NCBI GenBank assembly: GCA_022846075.1
Contig: AP025582.1
Span: forward strand, 186,001-250,000
Direction: 5' to 3'
Length of the DNA: 64,000 bases
DNA from: Oscillospiraceae bacterium
Lineage (GTDB): Bacteria; Bacillota; Clostridia; Oscillospirales; Oscillospiraceae
Under the pieces are notes generated by a model. It had not been told where the DNA came from. It searched no databases and saw only the letters and a list, made by a program, of their open reading frames with translations. Made by a program: the position numbers and the translations under genes. Positions within the stretch are counted from its first letter, which is position 1. Each line of letters starts with the position of its first letter. Shown here one piece after another: positions 31,352 through 40,340 of the stretch.

Positions 31352-31497
31352 TCTAAAGGCTTCCCCTGGGGGAAGCTGTCGAGCGTAGCGAGACGGATGA
31401 GGGGAACTTATCGCTTTTGTAGAGCCTTTCCCATTATCCTCAGTTCCCCTCATCCGTCAGCCCTTCGGGCTGCCACCTTCCCCCAAGGGGAAGGCTA
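31352..31497. repeat. Dispersed repeat module D, copy 1
   Basis: Near-palindromic element with outer arms CTTCCCCTGGGGGAAG and CTTCCCCCAAGGGGAAGG and inner arms GACGGATGAGGGGAAC and GTTCCCCTCATCCGTC. A related copy is at 51105-51270. Confidence 0.75.
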
Positions 31498-31523
31498 AAG
31501 ACCAGTCCTTATCAAGAAGCTGT

Positions 31524-31797
31524 CAGCGGCAGCGGCGCTGGGGGAACCACGTGTCGCACAGACGTTCCCGTGCTTTTCCCCCAAGCAACTGGCAGTAGAC
31601 CTCCTACTAACAAGGGGAATCTGCGTACAGGACAGCACCCAAGACTTTTCTTTGGGGGGTCTGGGGCCGCAGCGTTAAGAAAATGCGCCGGTGGCGCATT
31701 TTTAGCGGAGGCTGGCCGGCTATGCCGGCCAGGTCACCCTTTCCTGAGACCGAAAAGAAATGTCCCCCAGAGATACGCACGTCCCGACGTGCAATCA
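31524..31797 (+). repeat. Dispersed repeat module C, copy 4 (rearranged)
   Basis: It keeps the AGCGGCAGCGGCGC start, the CACCCAAGACTTTTCTTTGGGG part and the CCCCCAGAG ... GCACGTCCCGACGTGC end. The left arm of the long hairpin is replaced by about 80 bases (31676-31756) with two other hairpins, AAAATGCGCC / GGCGCATTTT and TGGCCGGC / GCCGGCCA. It ends 23 bases from the livF stop. Confidence 0.75.
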
Positions 31798-31820
31798 TTC
31801 AATGGAAGAAAAAATATTGC

Positions 31821-32516
31821 TCACCCAAGATACGCCTTCTTGACCGCCTCGTTTGACAGCAGCTCCGCCCCCGTCCCGGACAGGGTGAGCCGCCCGGTCT
31901 CCAGCACGTAGGCGGTATCGGCCACATGAAGGGCCATATTGGCGTTCTGCTCGATGAGGAGAATTGTGACCCCCTGCTCGTTGACCTTCCGAATGATGGA
32001 GAAGATGTCTTTCACCACCAGGGGGGCCAGACCCAGAGAGGGCTCATCCATCATCATCAGGGCGGGCCGGGACATGAGGGCCCGGCCCACGGCCAGCATT
32101 TGCTGCTCGCCGCCGGAGAGGGTGCCCGCCGCCTGCCAGGAGCGCTCCTTCAGCCGGGGAAAGAGGGAGTAGACCCACTCGATGTCCTCCTCCAGGCTGT
32201 CCTTGCGCAGGTAGGCGCCGATTTTCAGGTTCTCCAGCACCGTCAGGTCGGGAAAGACCCGCCGGCCCTCGGGTACCAGGGTGATGCCCTTGGAGACGAT
32301 GCGGTCGGGGGACACTCCGGTGATGTCCTCCCCGTTCCAGGTGATGGTCCCGGCGGAGGGTTTCACCAGCCCCGCCACGCTGCGCAGGGTGGTGGACTTG
32401 CCCGCGCCGTTGGCCCCGATGAGGGTGACGATCTGGCCGTCGGGGACGGCGAAGGAGATGCCCTTCACCGCCTCGATGCCGCCGTAGTTCACCTTCAGGT
32501 TTTCAATGTTAAGCAT
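31821..32516 (-). CDS. livF: Branched-chain amino acid ABC transporter ATPase LivF
   Basis: A 231-residue ATP-binding subunit. Walker A is GANGAGKSTT (about residue 33), the signature is LSGGEQQMLAVGRAL, and Walker B is LMMDEPSLGLAP. LivF-type proteins have this short form. It overlaps livG by eight bases and is the last gene of a five-gene importer operon. Confidence 0.93.
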   Translation of the reverse strand: MLNIENLKVNYGGIEAVKGISFAVPDGQIVTLIGANGAGKSTTLRSVAGLVKPSAGTITWNGEDITGVSPDRIVSKGITLVPEGRRVFPDLTVLENLKIGAYLRKDSLEEDIEWVYSLFPRLKERSWQAAGTLSGGEQQMLAVGRALMSRPALMMMDEPSLGLAPLVVKDIFSIIRKVNEQGVTILLIEQNANMALHVADTAYVLETGRLTLSGTGAELLSNEAVKKAYLG

Positions 32517-33387
32517 CTTCCGCCACCCCCAGATAGGCCGCGATCACCCGCGGGTCGTTCTGCACCTCCGCCGGAGTCCCCTGGGCGATGAGCCTGCCGA
32601 AGTCCAGCACGTAGATGCGGTCGGAGATCTGCATCACCAGGTCCATGTGGTGCTCGATCATGAAAATGGTCAGGTCGTACTCCTCCCGGATCTTCCGGAT
32701 GAAGTCGGTGAGCTCCTGAGTCTCCTGGGGGTTCATGCCCGCGGCGGGCTCATCCAGCAGCAGGAGCCGGGGGCTGGTGGCCAGGGCCCGGGCGATCTCC
32801 AGCCGGCGCTGGAGGCCGTAGGGCAGGGAGGAGGCCACCTCGTCCTTCAGGTGGGCCAGCCCTTGCTCCTCCAGCAGGGCCATGGCCTCCTCCCGCATCC
32901 GCTTCTCCTCCTTGGCGTTGGCCCGAAAGGTAGCGGAAAAGACGTTCTGTTTGGCCCGCATGTGCTTGGCGATGAGGACGTTCTCAAACACGGTGAGGGC
33001 CCCAAAAAGGCGGATGTTCTGGAAGGTGCGGGCGATGCCCAGCTGGGTCACCCGGTCGGGGGTGGGGTGGATGGCGTTGGTGTACTTGCCCAGGTCGCTG
33101 CCCGCGTAAAGCTTGCGCATCTTGCCCTGGGGGTGGTTTTCGATGATGGTGTCCTGGCAGAAATCCACCCGGCCGTTGGTGGGCTCGTAGACCCCGGTGA
33201 TGCAGTTGAAGGCGGTGGTCTTGCCCGCGCCGTTGGGGCCGATGAGGGCCACAATCTCCCCCTTGTCCACATGGAGGGTCAGGTCGTTGACGGCCACCAC
33301 GCCGCCGAACTGCATGGTGATGTGCTCCAAACTGAGCACGATGTTCTTGTTGCGCAGGATGGGTTCTTTATGCTCGAAGCCGCTCAT
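32509..33387 (-). CDS. livG: Branched-chain amino acid ABC transporter ATPase LivG
   Basis: A 292-residue ATP-binding subunit. Walker A is GPNGAGKTTAFN (about residue 45), the signature is the LivG form LPYGLQRRLEIARAL, and Walker B is LLLDEPAAGMNP. The insert between Walker A and the signature is longer than in LivF, as usual for LivG. The start overlaps the livM stop as ATGA. Confidence 0.93.
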   Translation of the reverse strand: MSGFEHKEPILRNKNIVLSLEHITMQFGGVVAVNDLTLHVDKGEIVALIGPNGAGKTTAFNCITGVYEPTNGRVDFCQDTIIENHPQGKMRKLYAGSDLGKYTNAIHPTPDRVTQLGIARTFQNIRLFGALTVFENVLIAKHMRAKQNVFSATFRANAKEEKRMREEAMALLEEQGLAHLKDEVASSLPYGLQRRLEIARALATSPRLLLLDEPAAGMNPQETQELTDFIRKIREEYDLTIFMIEHHMDLVMQISDRIYVLDFGRLIAQGTPAEVQNDPRVIAAYLGVAEDA

Positions 33388-34823
33388 TTCGCCGCCTCCT
33401 CATCCAGTTTTCTGCCCTTCCGGCGGAAGAGGTCGGACAGTTCCTTGTCCCCCATGATGCCCCGGCGGAAGAAGAGGACCACGATCATGATGATGATGGA
33501 GAACACCACCATGCGGAAACCGTTGCGCAGCAGAGGCAGTTTCATCCCGGCGCTGAGGGCGAATACTACGTCCCAGATGAGGAACCCGGCCGCCAGCACC
33601 AGCAGGGCCAGCAGGCCCCAGTTGACCTGGAGCCGCTCCCGCTTCTGCCCGGGGGCTGGGGCGGGGGGCTGGGTGATGAGCTTTCTGCCCTTGCGCTTCT
33701 GGCTGAGGAAGGCCAGGGCGGCAATGGCGGTGACCGCCAGGGCGAAGACCACGTTGAAGACCAGCTTGGAAGCGCCCGACTTCATCACCACCTCGGTGTC
33801 CAGGAACCTGAGCCACCACTCCGAGCAGGCCACGTAGAGGAAGGTGGCGATGCAGGAGCCGGAGATGGAGCCGATGCCGCCGATGACCACGATGAGCAGC
33901 AGCTCGTAGGTCATGGTGGAGGTGAAGACCTTGGCCTGGGCGTTGGCGGCGTACATGGCGAAGAGGGCGCCGCCCACCCCGGCGAAGAAGGAGGAGATGC
34001 AGAAGGAGAGCATCTTGTGGTGGGCCAGGTTGATGCCCATGGCCTCGGCGGCGATCTCGTCCTCCCGGATTGCCTTGAAGGCCCGGCCATAGGAGGAGTT
34101 GATGAGCAGGACGATGACGGCGATGCAGAGGATGGCCACCAGGAAGGGGAAGAAGGTGGACAGCCGTAGAATGATCTTGCCGTCGGCCCCGGTGATGTTG
34201 AAGCTGGAGAAGGAGGGGAAGCTCTTGAGCATGTTGGCCCCGTTGGTGATGGGGCCAAGGGGCTGCCACTGGAAGACGGCCCGCAAAATCTCGGCGAAGC
34301 CCAGGGTGGCGATGGCCAGGTAGTCGGACTTGAGCCGCAGCACGGGCAGGCCGATGAGGAAGGCGAAGAGGGCGGCCACCAGACCGGCCAGCACCATGGC
34401 GATGACCACGCTGAGGCCCAGGCTCACCGCCCCGCCCGCGCCGGAGGCGCCGAAGACGCCGTTGAGGATGTCCTGGATGGAGCAGGGGACGGCCGAGCCG
34501 CCGAAGAGGTAGTAGACCGTGGCCTTGTCGGCGGCGGGGACCATGAGGATGGCGTAGGTATAGGCCCCCAGGAGCATGAAGCCCGCCTGCCCCAGGGAGA
34601 AGAGGCCGGTAAAGCCGTTGAGCAGGTTCATGGACACCGCCACCAGGGAGTACACCGCGCCCTTTTTCAGCACGGTGAACAGCAGGCTGGTGGGGGCAAA
34701 GACCTTGGGCGCGCCGGGGAAGAGGGCGGTGAGGTTCTCCAGCAGGATCACCAGGACCAGCACCCCCGCGGCGGCGGCCAGGGCGGCGAAGGCGCCCTTC
34801 TTGCTTTTTTCTTGTTTCAGCAT
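33384..34823 (-). CDS. livM: Branched-chain amino acid ABC transporter permease LivM
   Basis: A 479-residue permease. Hydrophobic helices fill about residues 15-390, with GLFSLGQAGFMLLGAYTYAI near residue 80 and the cytoplasmic coupling loop GRAFKAIREDEIAAEAMGIN near residue 255. The C-terminus (about 390-479) is unusual: a basic loop, QKRKGRKLI, then two more hydrophobic helices and a charged tail. That makes it longer than many LivM proteins. The start at 34823 has AAGGGGGGAG. Confidence 0.9.
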   Translation of the reverse strand: MLKQEKSKKGAFAALAAAAGVLVLVILLENLTALFPGAPKVFAPTSLLFTVLKKGAVYSLVAVSMNLLNGFTGLFSLGQAGFMLLGAYTYAILMVPAADKATVYYLFGGSAVPCSIQDILNGVFGASGAGGAVSLGLSVVIAMVLAGLVAALFAFLIGLPVLRLKSDYLAIATLGFAEILRAVFQWQPLGPITNGANMLKSFPSFSSFNITGADGKIILRLSTFFPFLVAILCIAVIVLLINSSYGRAFKAIREDEIAAEAMGINLAHHKMLSFCISSFFAGVGGALFAMYAANAQAKVFTSTMTYELLLIVVIGGIGSISGSCIATFLYVACSEWWLRFLDTEVVMKSGASKLVFNVVFALAVTAIAALAFLSQKRKGRKLITQPPAPAPGQKRERLQVNWGLLALLVLAAGFLIWDVVFALSAGMKLPLLRNGFRMVVFSIIIMIVVLFFRRGIMGDKELSDLFRRKGRKLDEEAAK

Positions 34824-34838
34824 ATGTCCGCTCCCCCC

Positions 34839-35714
34839 TTAAACCTTGTCCGTGGCCTTCTCACCAAAGAGCCCGGTGGGTTTGAACACCAGGATGACGA
34901 TGAGCAGGGCGAAGGTGAAGGCGTCGGAGAACACGGTGAAGTCGGTGGACTTGATGAGGTTCTCGCAGATGCCGATGAGGAAGGCGCCGATGACCGCCCC
35001 GGGGATGGAGCCGATGCCGCCGAAAACGGCGGCCACGAAGGCCTTCAGCCCCGGCATGGCCCCCGCGGTGGGGGTGATGGCGGGGTAGTTGGTGAAGTAG
35101 AGGATGGAGCCCACCGCCGCCAGGGCGGAGCCGATGATAAAGGTGGTGGAGATGACCGAGTTGATCTTGATGCCCATAAGCTGGCTGGTCTCAAAGTCCT
35201 TGGCCACCGCCCGCATGGCCATGCCGATCTTGGTGCGGTTGATGAGCTGGGTGAGGGCCAGCACCAGGAACACCACCAGGAAGGGGGTCAGGATGACCAC
35301 CCACTTGGTGGGGGTGCCCGCGATGGTCACGGTATCGGCCAGGCCCGGGATGGTGGGATAGCTCATGGGCTGGCCGCCGGTGATGTAGGTGGCGGTGTTC
35401 TGCAGCAGGTAGCTCACGCCGATGGCGGAGATCATGACGCTCATCCGGGGGGCGGAGCGCAGGGGCTTGTAGGCCACCCGCTCGATGGCGAAGCCCAGCA
35501 GCACCGTGAGGATGAGCACCAGGGGAAGGGCCAGGTAGAGGGGCAGGGCGGCGGAGATGTAGATGCCCAGCAGGCCCGCCACCATGAACACGTCGCCGTG
35601 GGCGAAGTTGATGAGCCGCAGGATGCCGTAGACCATGGTGTAGCCGATGGCGATGAGGGCATACTGCCCGCCCACCGAGATGCCGGAGAGCAGGATGGAG
35701 ATAAAGAATTCCAT
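34839..35714 (-). CDS. livH: Branched-chain amino acid ABC transporter permease LivH
   Basis: A 291-residue permease with about eight hydrophobic helices. It starts MEFFISILLSGISVGGQYAL. Family motifs are RLINFAHGDVFMVAGLLG (about residue 35) and the coupling loop GMAMRAVAKDFETSQLMGI (about residue 185). It pairs with LivM to form the channel. GGGAGGATACC provides the ribosome site. Confidence 0.93.
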   Translation of the reverse strand: MEFFISILLSGISVGGQYALIAIGYTMVYGILRLINFAHGDVFMVAGLLGIYISAALPLYLALPLVLILTVLLGFAIERVAYKPLRSAPRMSVMISAIGVSYLLQNTATYITGGQPMSYPTIPGLADTVTIAGTPTKWVVILTPFLVVFLVLALTQLINRTKIGMAMRAVAKDFETSQLMGIKINSVISTTFIIGSALAAVGSILYFTNYPAITPTAGAMPGLKAFVAAVFGGIGSIPGAVIGAFLIGICENLIKSTDFTVFSDAFTFALLIVILVFKPTGLFGEKATDKV

Positions 35715-35809
35715 ATGGTATCCTCCCTTAAAAGTGGGACATACAGCGGTGGGCCGTCTCGAAAAAAGGGAACGGACCTTCTTTCGAGGCGGTCCAAAAG
35801 CGGGGCATA

Positions 35810-35844
35810 CGAGCGGCGGGGGCCCCAGGCCCCCGCCGGCTCGT
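35810..35844 (-). other. Hairpin between livJ and livH
   Basis: A strong stem, GAGC.GGCGGGGGCC / GGCCCCCGCCGCTC, follows the binding-protein gene, without a U tract on the minus strand. Such stems often stabilise the upstream mRNA, so the binding protein is made in excess. This role is inferred. Confidence 0.55.
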
Positions 35845-35871
35845 TTTTATCCCGTGAAAAAAGGGGCTTGC

Positions 35872-37077
35872 TTACTTAACAGTCTGGACGGTCTCCAGCT
35901 CCCAGAAGCCGGTGTTGGTGGAGTGCTTGATGTAGGCGGTGTCACGGACGGCGTCGCCCACGTCGTCGAAGGCGATGGCGCCGGAGACCCCCTTGTCGTA
36001 GGACACCCCGGGCAGGGCGGCCTTGATGTCGGCGGGGTCCACGCTGCCGGCGGCCTTCATGGCCTCCAAGGCCACGTAATAGGCGTCGTAGCCCATGGCG
36101 GTGACGGCGGCGATGGTGTCGTTGCCGCCGTTGGCGGCCTTGGCGTCGGCGTTGGAGTTGATGTAGTTCTTTACGCCCTCGTCGAAGTCAGGGGAGCCGC
36201 CCTCCTGGTAGAAGGTGGAGACGTAGAGCTGCACGTCGGTGTCCTTGGCGGCGTCCAGCACCATGTTGTCGTCCAGGGTGTCGGAGCCCAGGAAGGGGGC
36301 GGTGATGCCCAGGGAAGAGGCCTGGGAGATGATCTGGGTGGCGTAGGCGATGGACACGGGGGTGAAGATGACGTCGGCCCCGGCCTCCTTGGCCTTGTTC
36401 AGGTAGGTGGTGAAGTCGGAGTTGTTGGTGGGGAAGGAGTCCTTGACCACCTTGCCGCCGGCGGCGGTGAAGGCCTGCTCAAAGAAAGTGATGAGGCCCT
36501 GGTCGTACTCGTTGCCCGTCTCGCCCAGGCAGTAGGCGGTCTGGGCGGAGAACTTCTCCTGGGCGAAGTTGGCCAGTACGGTGCCCTGGAAGGGGTCCAG
36601 GAAGCAGATGCGGAAGTAGTAGTCATTGCCGGCGGTGACGTTGGGGTTGGTGCAGGTCACGCCGATGGCGGCCAGCCCGGCCTCCTCGAACTTGGGTCCG
36701 CCGGCGATGGACACGCCGGAGCCGTAGGAGCCCAAGACCAGGGCCACGCCCTCGCTCACCAGCTGGGAGGCGGCGGAGGGGGCCTTATCGGTAGTGGAGC
36801 CGTTGTCGGCGTAGACCAGCTGGACCTGATAGGTCTCGCCGCCCACCTCCACGGTGGGGGTCTCCTGGTTGGCGTACTGCATGCCCAGGGTCTCCTTCTT
36901 GCCGCCGGAGGCGGAGTCGCCGGTGGAGGGCTCAAAGACGCCGATCTTGACCACCTTGCCGCCGGAGGCGGCCTGGCTTTCGGCAGGGGCCTGGCTCTCG
37001 GTGGTACCGCCGCCGCCGCAGCCGGCCATGCCGGCCATCAGGGCGCCCGCCAGGAGCAGAGAGAGTGCTTTCTTCAT
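35872..37077 (-). CDS. livJ: Branched-chain amino acid ABC transporter substrate-binding lipoprotein
   Basis: A 401-residue type I periplasmic-binding-fold lipoprotein. The signal peptide MKKALSLLLAGALMAGMAGC ends in a lipobox and a Gly/Ser-rich tether. The binding fold begins VKIGVFEPSTGDSASGG, with the typical GSYGSGVSIAGGPKFEEAG near residue 115. It is the first gene of the operon and has a strong promoter. Ligand could be Leu/Ile/Val or another amino acid; the sequence does not decide. Confidence 0.9.
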   Translation of the reverse strand: MKKALSLLLAGALMAGMAGCGGGGTTESQAPAESQAASGGKVVKIGVFEPSTGDSASGGKKETLGMQYANQETPTVEVGGETYQVQLVYADNGSTTDKAPSAASQLVSEGVALVLGSYGSGVSIAGGPKFEEAGLAAIGVTCTNPNVTAGNDYYFRICFLDPFQGTVLANFAQEKFSAQTAYCLGETGNEYDQGLITFFEQAFTAAGGKVVKDSFPTNNSDFTTYLNKAKEAGADVIFTPVSIAYATQIISQASSLGITAPFLGSDTLDDNMVLDAAKDTDVQLYVSTFYQEGGSPDFDEGVKNYINSNADAKAANGGNDTIAAVTAMGYDAYYVALEAMKAAGSVDPADIKAALPGVSYDKGVSGAIAFDDVGDAVRDTAYIKHSTNTGFWELETVQTVK

Positions 37078-37153
37078 AATTCATTTCCTCCTTAATCCCA
37101 TATATGGCCAAGCTGTCCGTGATACACAAACAACTGTCCACAACTTAGGCTTT

Positions 37154-37182
37154 ATTATAGCAGGGCGCTGAAGAAAAATCAA
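37154..37182 (-). promoter_or_regulatory. Promoter of the liv operon
   Basis: On the minus strand TTGATT (37182-37177), a 17-base spacer and a perfect TATAAT (37159-37154). Confidence 0.8.
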
Positions 37183-37316
37183 TGGGAAAATGCAAGGGAA
37201 ATTCGCGTGGGAAGCAAAAAGTTTTGGACAAAGTGGACCCGGGGCAGAAAAACAGGAAAACGGTCCCAATCAAAATGAAGGCCAAACAATTTCGGGTTTC
37301 ATAGCGTTCCTTTTCT

Positions 37317-37345
37317 TTGAAATCCATTCCCATCCATGGTAAAAT
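37317..37345 (+). promoter_or_regulatory. Promoter of the TetR-family gene
   Basis: TTGAAA, a 17-base spacer and TAAAAT, 45 bases before the start codon. The rest of the 312-base spacer 37078-37389 holds the divergent liv promoter and nothing else I recognise. Confidence 0.7.
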
Positions 37346-37389
37346 AAACGCAATACTCATCATACGTCGGCTGGAGAAGAGGTGTTTCC

Positions 37390-37953
37390 ATGTCCCAGAC
37401 CACCAAGCGGGCCCTGGCGGCGTCGCTGAAAAAGCTCCTGGAGCAAAAGCCCCTGGACAAGATTACCGTCACCGATATCGCCGAGGACTGCGGCGTGAAC
37501 CGCCAAACCTTCTACTACCACTTCCAGGACATCTACGACCTGGTGGAGTGGATCTACACCAGCGAGGCCACGGCCGCCATCGGCGGCAAAAAGACCTACG
37601 ACACCTGGCAGGAGGGCTTCCTCCACATCTTCCAGTACGTCCTGGACAACCGGGCCTTTGTCACCCGGACCTACCACTCCCTGAGCCGGGAGCACCTGGA
37701 GCGCTACCTCTACCACGAGGTCTACGACCTTCTGTGGGGGGTGGTGGAGGAGAAGGCGGCGGGCCTGTCCGTCCGGGAGGAGGACCGGGCTTTCATCGCC
37801 CACCTCTACAAATACGCCCTGGTGGGCCTGGTGCTGGAGTGGATCGGGGGCGGCATGAAGGGGGAGCCCCGGGAGATCATCGACCGGCTGGAGCTGGTGA
37901 TCCGGGGGAGCATCCCCCAGGCGTTGGAGCGGTTCTCCACCCGGAAAAACTGA
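37390..37953 (+). CDS. TetR-family transcriptional regulator
   Basis: A 187-residue regulator. The N-terminal helix-turn-helix is KITVTDIAEDCGVNRQTFYYHF (about residues 25-46; core DIAEDCGVNRQTFYYHF). The C-terminal part (YSLSREHLERYLYHEVYDLL, GLVLEWIGGGMKGEP) resembles the DhaS-like subgroup of TetR proteins. It is followed by a terminator and then the oleate hydratase gene, so it probably controls that gene in response to a fatty acid. That link is inferred from adjacency. Confidence 0.85.
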   Translation: MSQTTKRALAASLKKLLEQKPLDKITVTDIAEDCGVNRQTFYYHFQDIYDLVEWIYTSEATAAIGGKKTYDTWQEGFLHIFQYVLDNRAFVTRTYHSLSREHLERYLYHEVYDLLWGVVEEKAAGLSVREEDRAFIAHLYKYALVGLVLEWIGGGMKGEPREIIDRLELVIRGSIPQALERFSTRKN

Positions 37954-37971
37954 ATTTTTTTGACACACCGG

Positions 37972-38005
37972 CCCCTCTGTCTGGTTTTCGGACAGAGGGG
38001 TTTTT
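37972..38005 (+). terminator. Terminator after the TetR gene
   Basis: CCCCTCTGTC (37972-37981) pairs with GACAGAGGGG (37991-38000) and is followed by five Ts. Confidence 0.9.
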
Positions 38006-38084
38006 CTGTCTATGGCGGGAAACCTTGGGCGGGCTTATGATAGGGCCATGGAAGAAAACCACAACACTTTAGGAGGTCATCTGT

Positions 38085-39860
38085 ATGTATCATTCCAATG
38101 GTAATTACGAAGCCTTTGCCCGCCCCGAGAAGCCCCGCGACGTGGACAAAAAGTCCGCCTACATCGTGGGTTCCGGCCTGGCGGCCCTGTCCGCCGCCTG
38201 CTTCCTGGTCCGGGACGGCCAGATGAAGGGGGAGCGCATCCACATCCTGGAGGCCGGGAAGCTCCCCGGCGGCGCCTGCGACGGCATCAACGACCCCACC
38301 CGGGGCTACGTCATGCGGGGCGGCCGGGAGATGGAGAACCACTTCGAGTGCCTGTGGGACCTGTTCCGCTCCATCCCCTCCCTGGAGGACCCGGAGCTCA
38401 CCGTCCTGGACGAGTACTACCGCCTCAATAAAAAGGACCCCAACTACTCCCTGTGCCGGGCCACCCACAACCGGGGGGAGGACCTCCACACCGAAAATAA
38501 GTTCACCCTCTCCGACGAGGCCAGCATGGAGCTCATCAAGCTCTTCATGACCCCCAACGAGCAGCTCTACGACAAGACCATCGACGACGTCTTCGACGAG
38601 GAGTTCTACAAGTCCAACTTCTGGCTCTACTGGCAGACCATGTTCGCCTTCGAGACCTGGCACTCCGCCCTGGAGATGAAGCTCTACATCCAGCGCTTCA
38701 TCCACCACATCGGCGGCCTGCCCGACTTCTCCGCCCTGAAGTTCACCCGCTACAACCAGTACGAGTCCCTCATCCTCCCCATGGTGAAGTACCTGGAATC
38801 CCACAACGTCCACTTCCAGTACGACACCAAGGTGACGAACGTCCTCTTCGACATCACCCCGGACAAGAAGGTGGCCAAGCAGATCCTCTGCCTCCACGCC
38901 GGGAAGGAGGAGGCCATCGACCTCATCGAGGACGACCTGGTGTTCCTCACCAACGGCTCCTGCACCGACTCCTCCGCCTACGGCGACCAGGACCACGCCC
39001 CCGTGGTGAACGTCAAGGACGGCGAGGGGGAGTGCTGGAAGCTGTGGAAGAACATCGCCGCCCAGGACCCCGCCTTCGGCCGGCCGGAGAAGTTCTGCTC
39101 GGACATCCACAAGACCAACTGGGAGTCCGCCACCGTCACCACCCTGGACGGCAAGATTCTGCCCTACATCCAGAACATCTGCAAGCGCGACCCCCTCTCC
39201 GGCCGCACCGTCACCGGCGGCATCGTCACCTGCAAGGACTCCGGCTGGTACATGTCCTGGACCATCAACCGCCAGGGCCAGTTCAAGTCCCAGCCCAAGG
39301 ACCAGTGCTGTGTCTGGGTCTATGGCCTCTTCACCGACCGCCCCGGCGACTTTGTGAAGAAGCCCATGAAGGACTGCACCGGCGAGGAGATTTGCCAGGA
39401 GTGGCTCTACCACATCGGCGTGCCCGAGGACCAGATTTTGGACCTGGCCCGCAATTCCGCCCGCACCGTCCCCGTGATGATGCCCTATATCACCGCCTTC
39501 TTCATGCCCCGCGCCAAGGGCGACCGGCCCCTGGTGGTCCCCGAGGGCTGCGTGAACTTCGCCTTCCTGGGCCAGTTCTGCGAGACCCCCCGGGACACCG
39601 TCTTCACCACCGAGTACTCCGTCCGCACCGCAATGGAGGCCGTCTACACCCTCCTGGACGTGGACCGGGGCGTCCCCGAGGTCTGGGGCAGCGTCTACGA
39701 CGTCCGGGCCCTGCTGGACGCCACCTCCAAGATGATGGACGGCAAGAAGCTGGAGGACATCGCCCTCCCCTTCGGCGCCCGGTTCGTGGGGAAAAAGGCC
39801 CTCAAAAAGGTGGAGGGCACCATCGTGCCCGAGCTGCTGGAGCGGTACCACCTCATCTGA
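38085..39860 (+). CDS. ohyA: Oleate hydratase (myosin-cross-reactive antigen family)
   Basis: A 591-residue FAD-dependent enzyme that adds water to the cis-9 double bond of oleate and related fatty acids to give 10-hydroxy fatty acids. The FAD-binding GxGxxA motif is [15 protein letters not shown] (about residue 28). The conserved [17 protein letters not shown] (about residue 84) contains the catalytic glutamate of the family. Later conserved blocks include [15 protein letters not shown] and [16 protein letters not shown]. Length is normal. AGGAGG lies 14 bases upstream. In gut bacteria it is considered to detoxify unsaturated fatty acids. It has its own terminator. Confidence 0.95.
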   Translation: MYHSNGNYEAFARPEKPRDVDKKSAYIVGSGLAALSAACFLVRDGQMKGERIHILEAGKLPGGACDGINDPTRGYVMRGGREMENHFECLWDLFRSIPSLEDPELTVLDEYYRLNKKDPNYSLCRATHNRGEDLHTENKFTLSDEASMELIKLFMTPNEQLYDKTIDDVFDEEFYKSNFWLYWQTMFAFETWHSALEMKLYIQRFIHHIGGLPDFSALKFTRYNQYESLILPMVKYLESHNVHFQYDTKVTNVLFDITPDKKVAKQILCLHAGKEEAIDLIEDDLVFLTNGSCTDSSAYGDQDHAPVVNVKDGEGECWKLWKNIAAQDPAFGRPEKFCSDIHKTNWESATVTTLDGKILPYIQNICKRDPLSGRTVTGGIVTCKDSGWYMSWTINRQGQFKSQPKDQCCVWVYGLFTDRPGDFVKKPMKDCTGEEICQEWLYHIGVPEDQILDLARNSARTVPVMMPYITAFFMPRAKGDRPLVVPEGCVNFAFLGQFCETPRDTVFTTEYSVRTAMEAVYTLLDVDRGVPEVWGSVYDVRALLDATSKMMDGKKLEDIALPFGARFVGKKALKKVEGTIVPELLERYHLI

Positions 39861-39871
39861 AGATAAAAAGG

Positions 39872-39909
39872 AAGCCCCCGGCGGCGCTCACGCGCCGCCG
39901 GGGGCTTTT
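39872..39909 (+). terminator. Terminator after ohyA
   Basis: AAGCCCCCGGCGGCG pairs with CGCCGCCGGGGGCTT, followed by TTTTG. Confidence 0.9.
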
Positions 39910-39944
39910 GCTATGATAAGGGGAACCAGGAAAAAACATAAAAA

Positions 39945-40229
39945 TTATAACATCATTTTCAAAAAGTCCGACAAGGCTTGTTTCTGCGCTTGGTTGAGCC
40001 GTTCGATTTGCTCCATCAGCTCATCCTGCTCATCCGATGTGGTAAAGAAGTCCCTGAGCGTGATTCCCAAGGTACTGCAAATCAGTTCCAGGTTTTCCAC
40101 GGAGATGCCCTTCTCCCCAAGTTCCACCGAGCGCAAAAAACTCTGGGACAGGCCGCTCTCATTGGCCAGGCGGTTGGTGGTCCAGTTGCGGGCCATACGG
40201 TATTGTGCGATACGGCCGCCTATCTCCAT
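39945..40229 (-). CDS. XRE-family helix-turn-helix regulator
   Basis: A 94-residue protein. The XRE domain spans about residues 5-60: RIAQYRMARNWTTNRLANES, SQSFLRSVELGEKGIS and LELICSTLGITLRDFF. A short helical C-terminus follows. It is divergently transcribed from a membrane protein gene, and the AT-rich region between them has inverted repeats over the promoter. Base composition is much more AT-rich than the neighbours, suggesting acquisition by transfer. Confidence 0.85.
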   Translation of the reverse strand: MEIGGRIAQYRMARNWTTNRLANESGLSQSFLRSVELGEKGISVENLELICSTLGITLRDFFTTSDEQDELMEQIERLNQAQKQALSDFLKMML

Positions 40230-40281
40230 AAAAATACCCCATTTGCTTTTTTTATAACTTTAGCAAATTTATATCCCATTA

Positions 40282-40317
40282 TTTACATCTATAAAAATTT
40301 ATGCTATCTTTATAGAT
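40282..40317 (+). promoter_or_regulatory. Promoter with overlapping operator-like repeat for the membrane protein gene
   Basis: TTTACA (40282-40287), a 17-base spacer and TATCTT (40305-40310). The inverted repeat ATCTATAAA (40287-40295) / TTTATAGAT (40309-40317) covers the promoter, a classic repressor arrangement. A second repeat, ATTTGCT / AGCAAAT, lies at about 40240-40267. Confidence 0.65.
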
Positions 40318-40340
40318 ATAAATATGAGAGGGGCGAGAAC

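Larger units (their letters stand above)
31151..31820. other. Repeat-filled spacer with modules A3, D1 and C4
   Basis: This 670-base spacer between two convergent genes has no supported gene. It is almost fully accounted for by modules A3, D1 and C4. Confidence 0.78.

Noticed and set aside
31151-31820. Small frames inside the repeat-filled spacers (also at 3.6-4.1, 9.0-9.5, 15.8-16.1 kb)
   Set aside because: They recur because the repeats recur, have no ribosome sites and run through hairpins. No protein family is visible.
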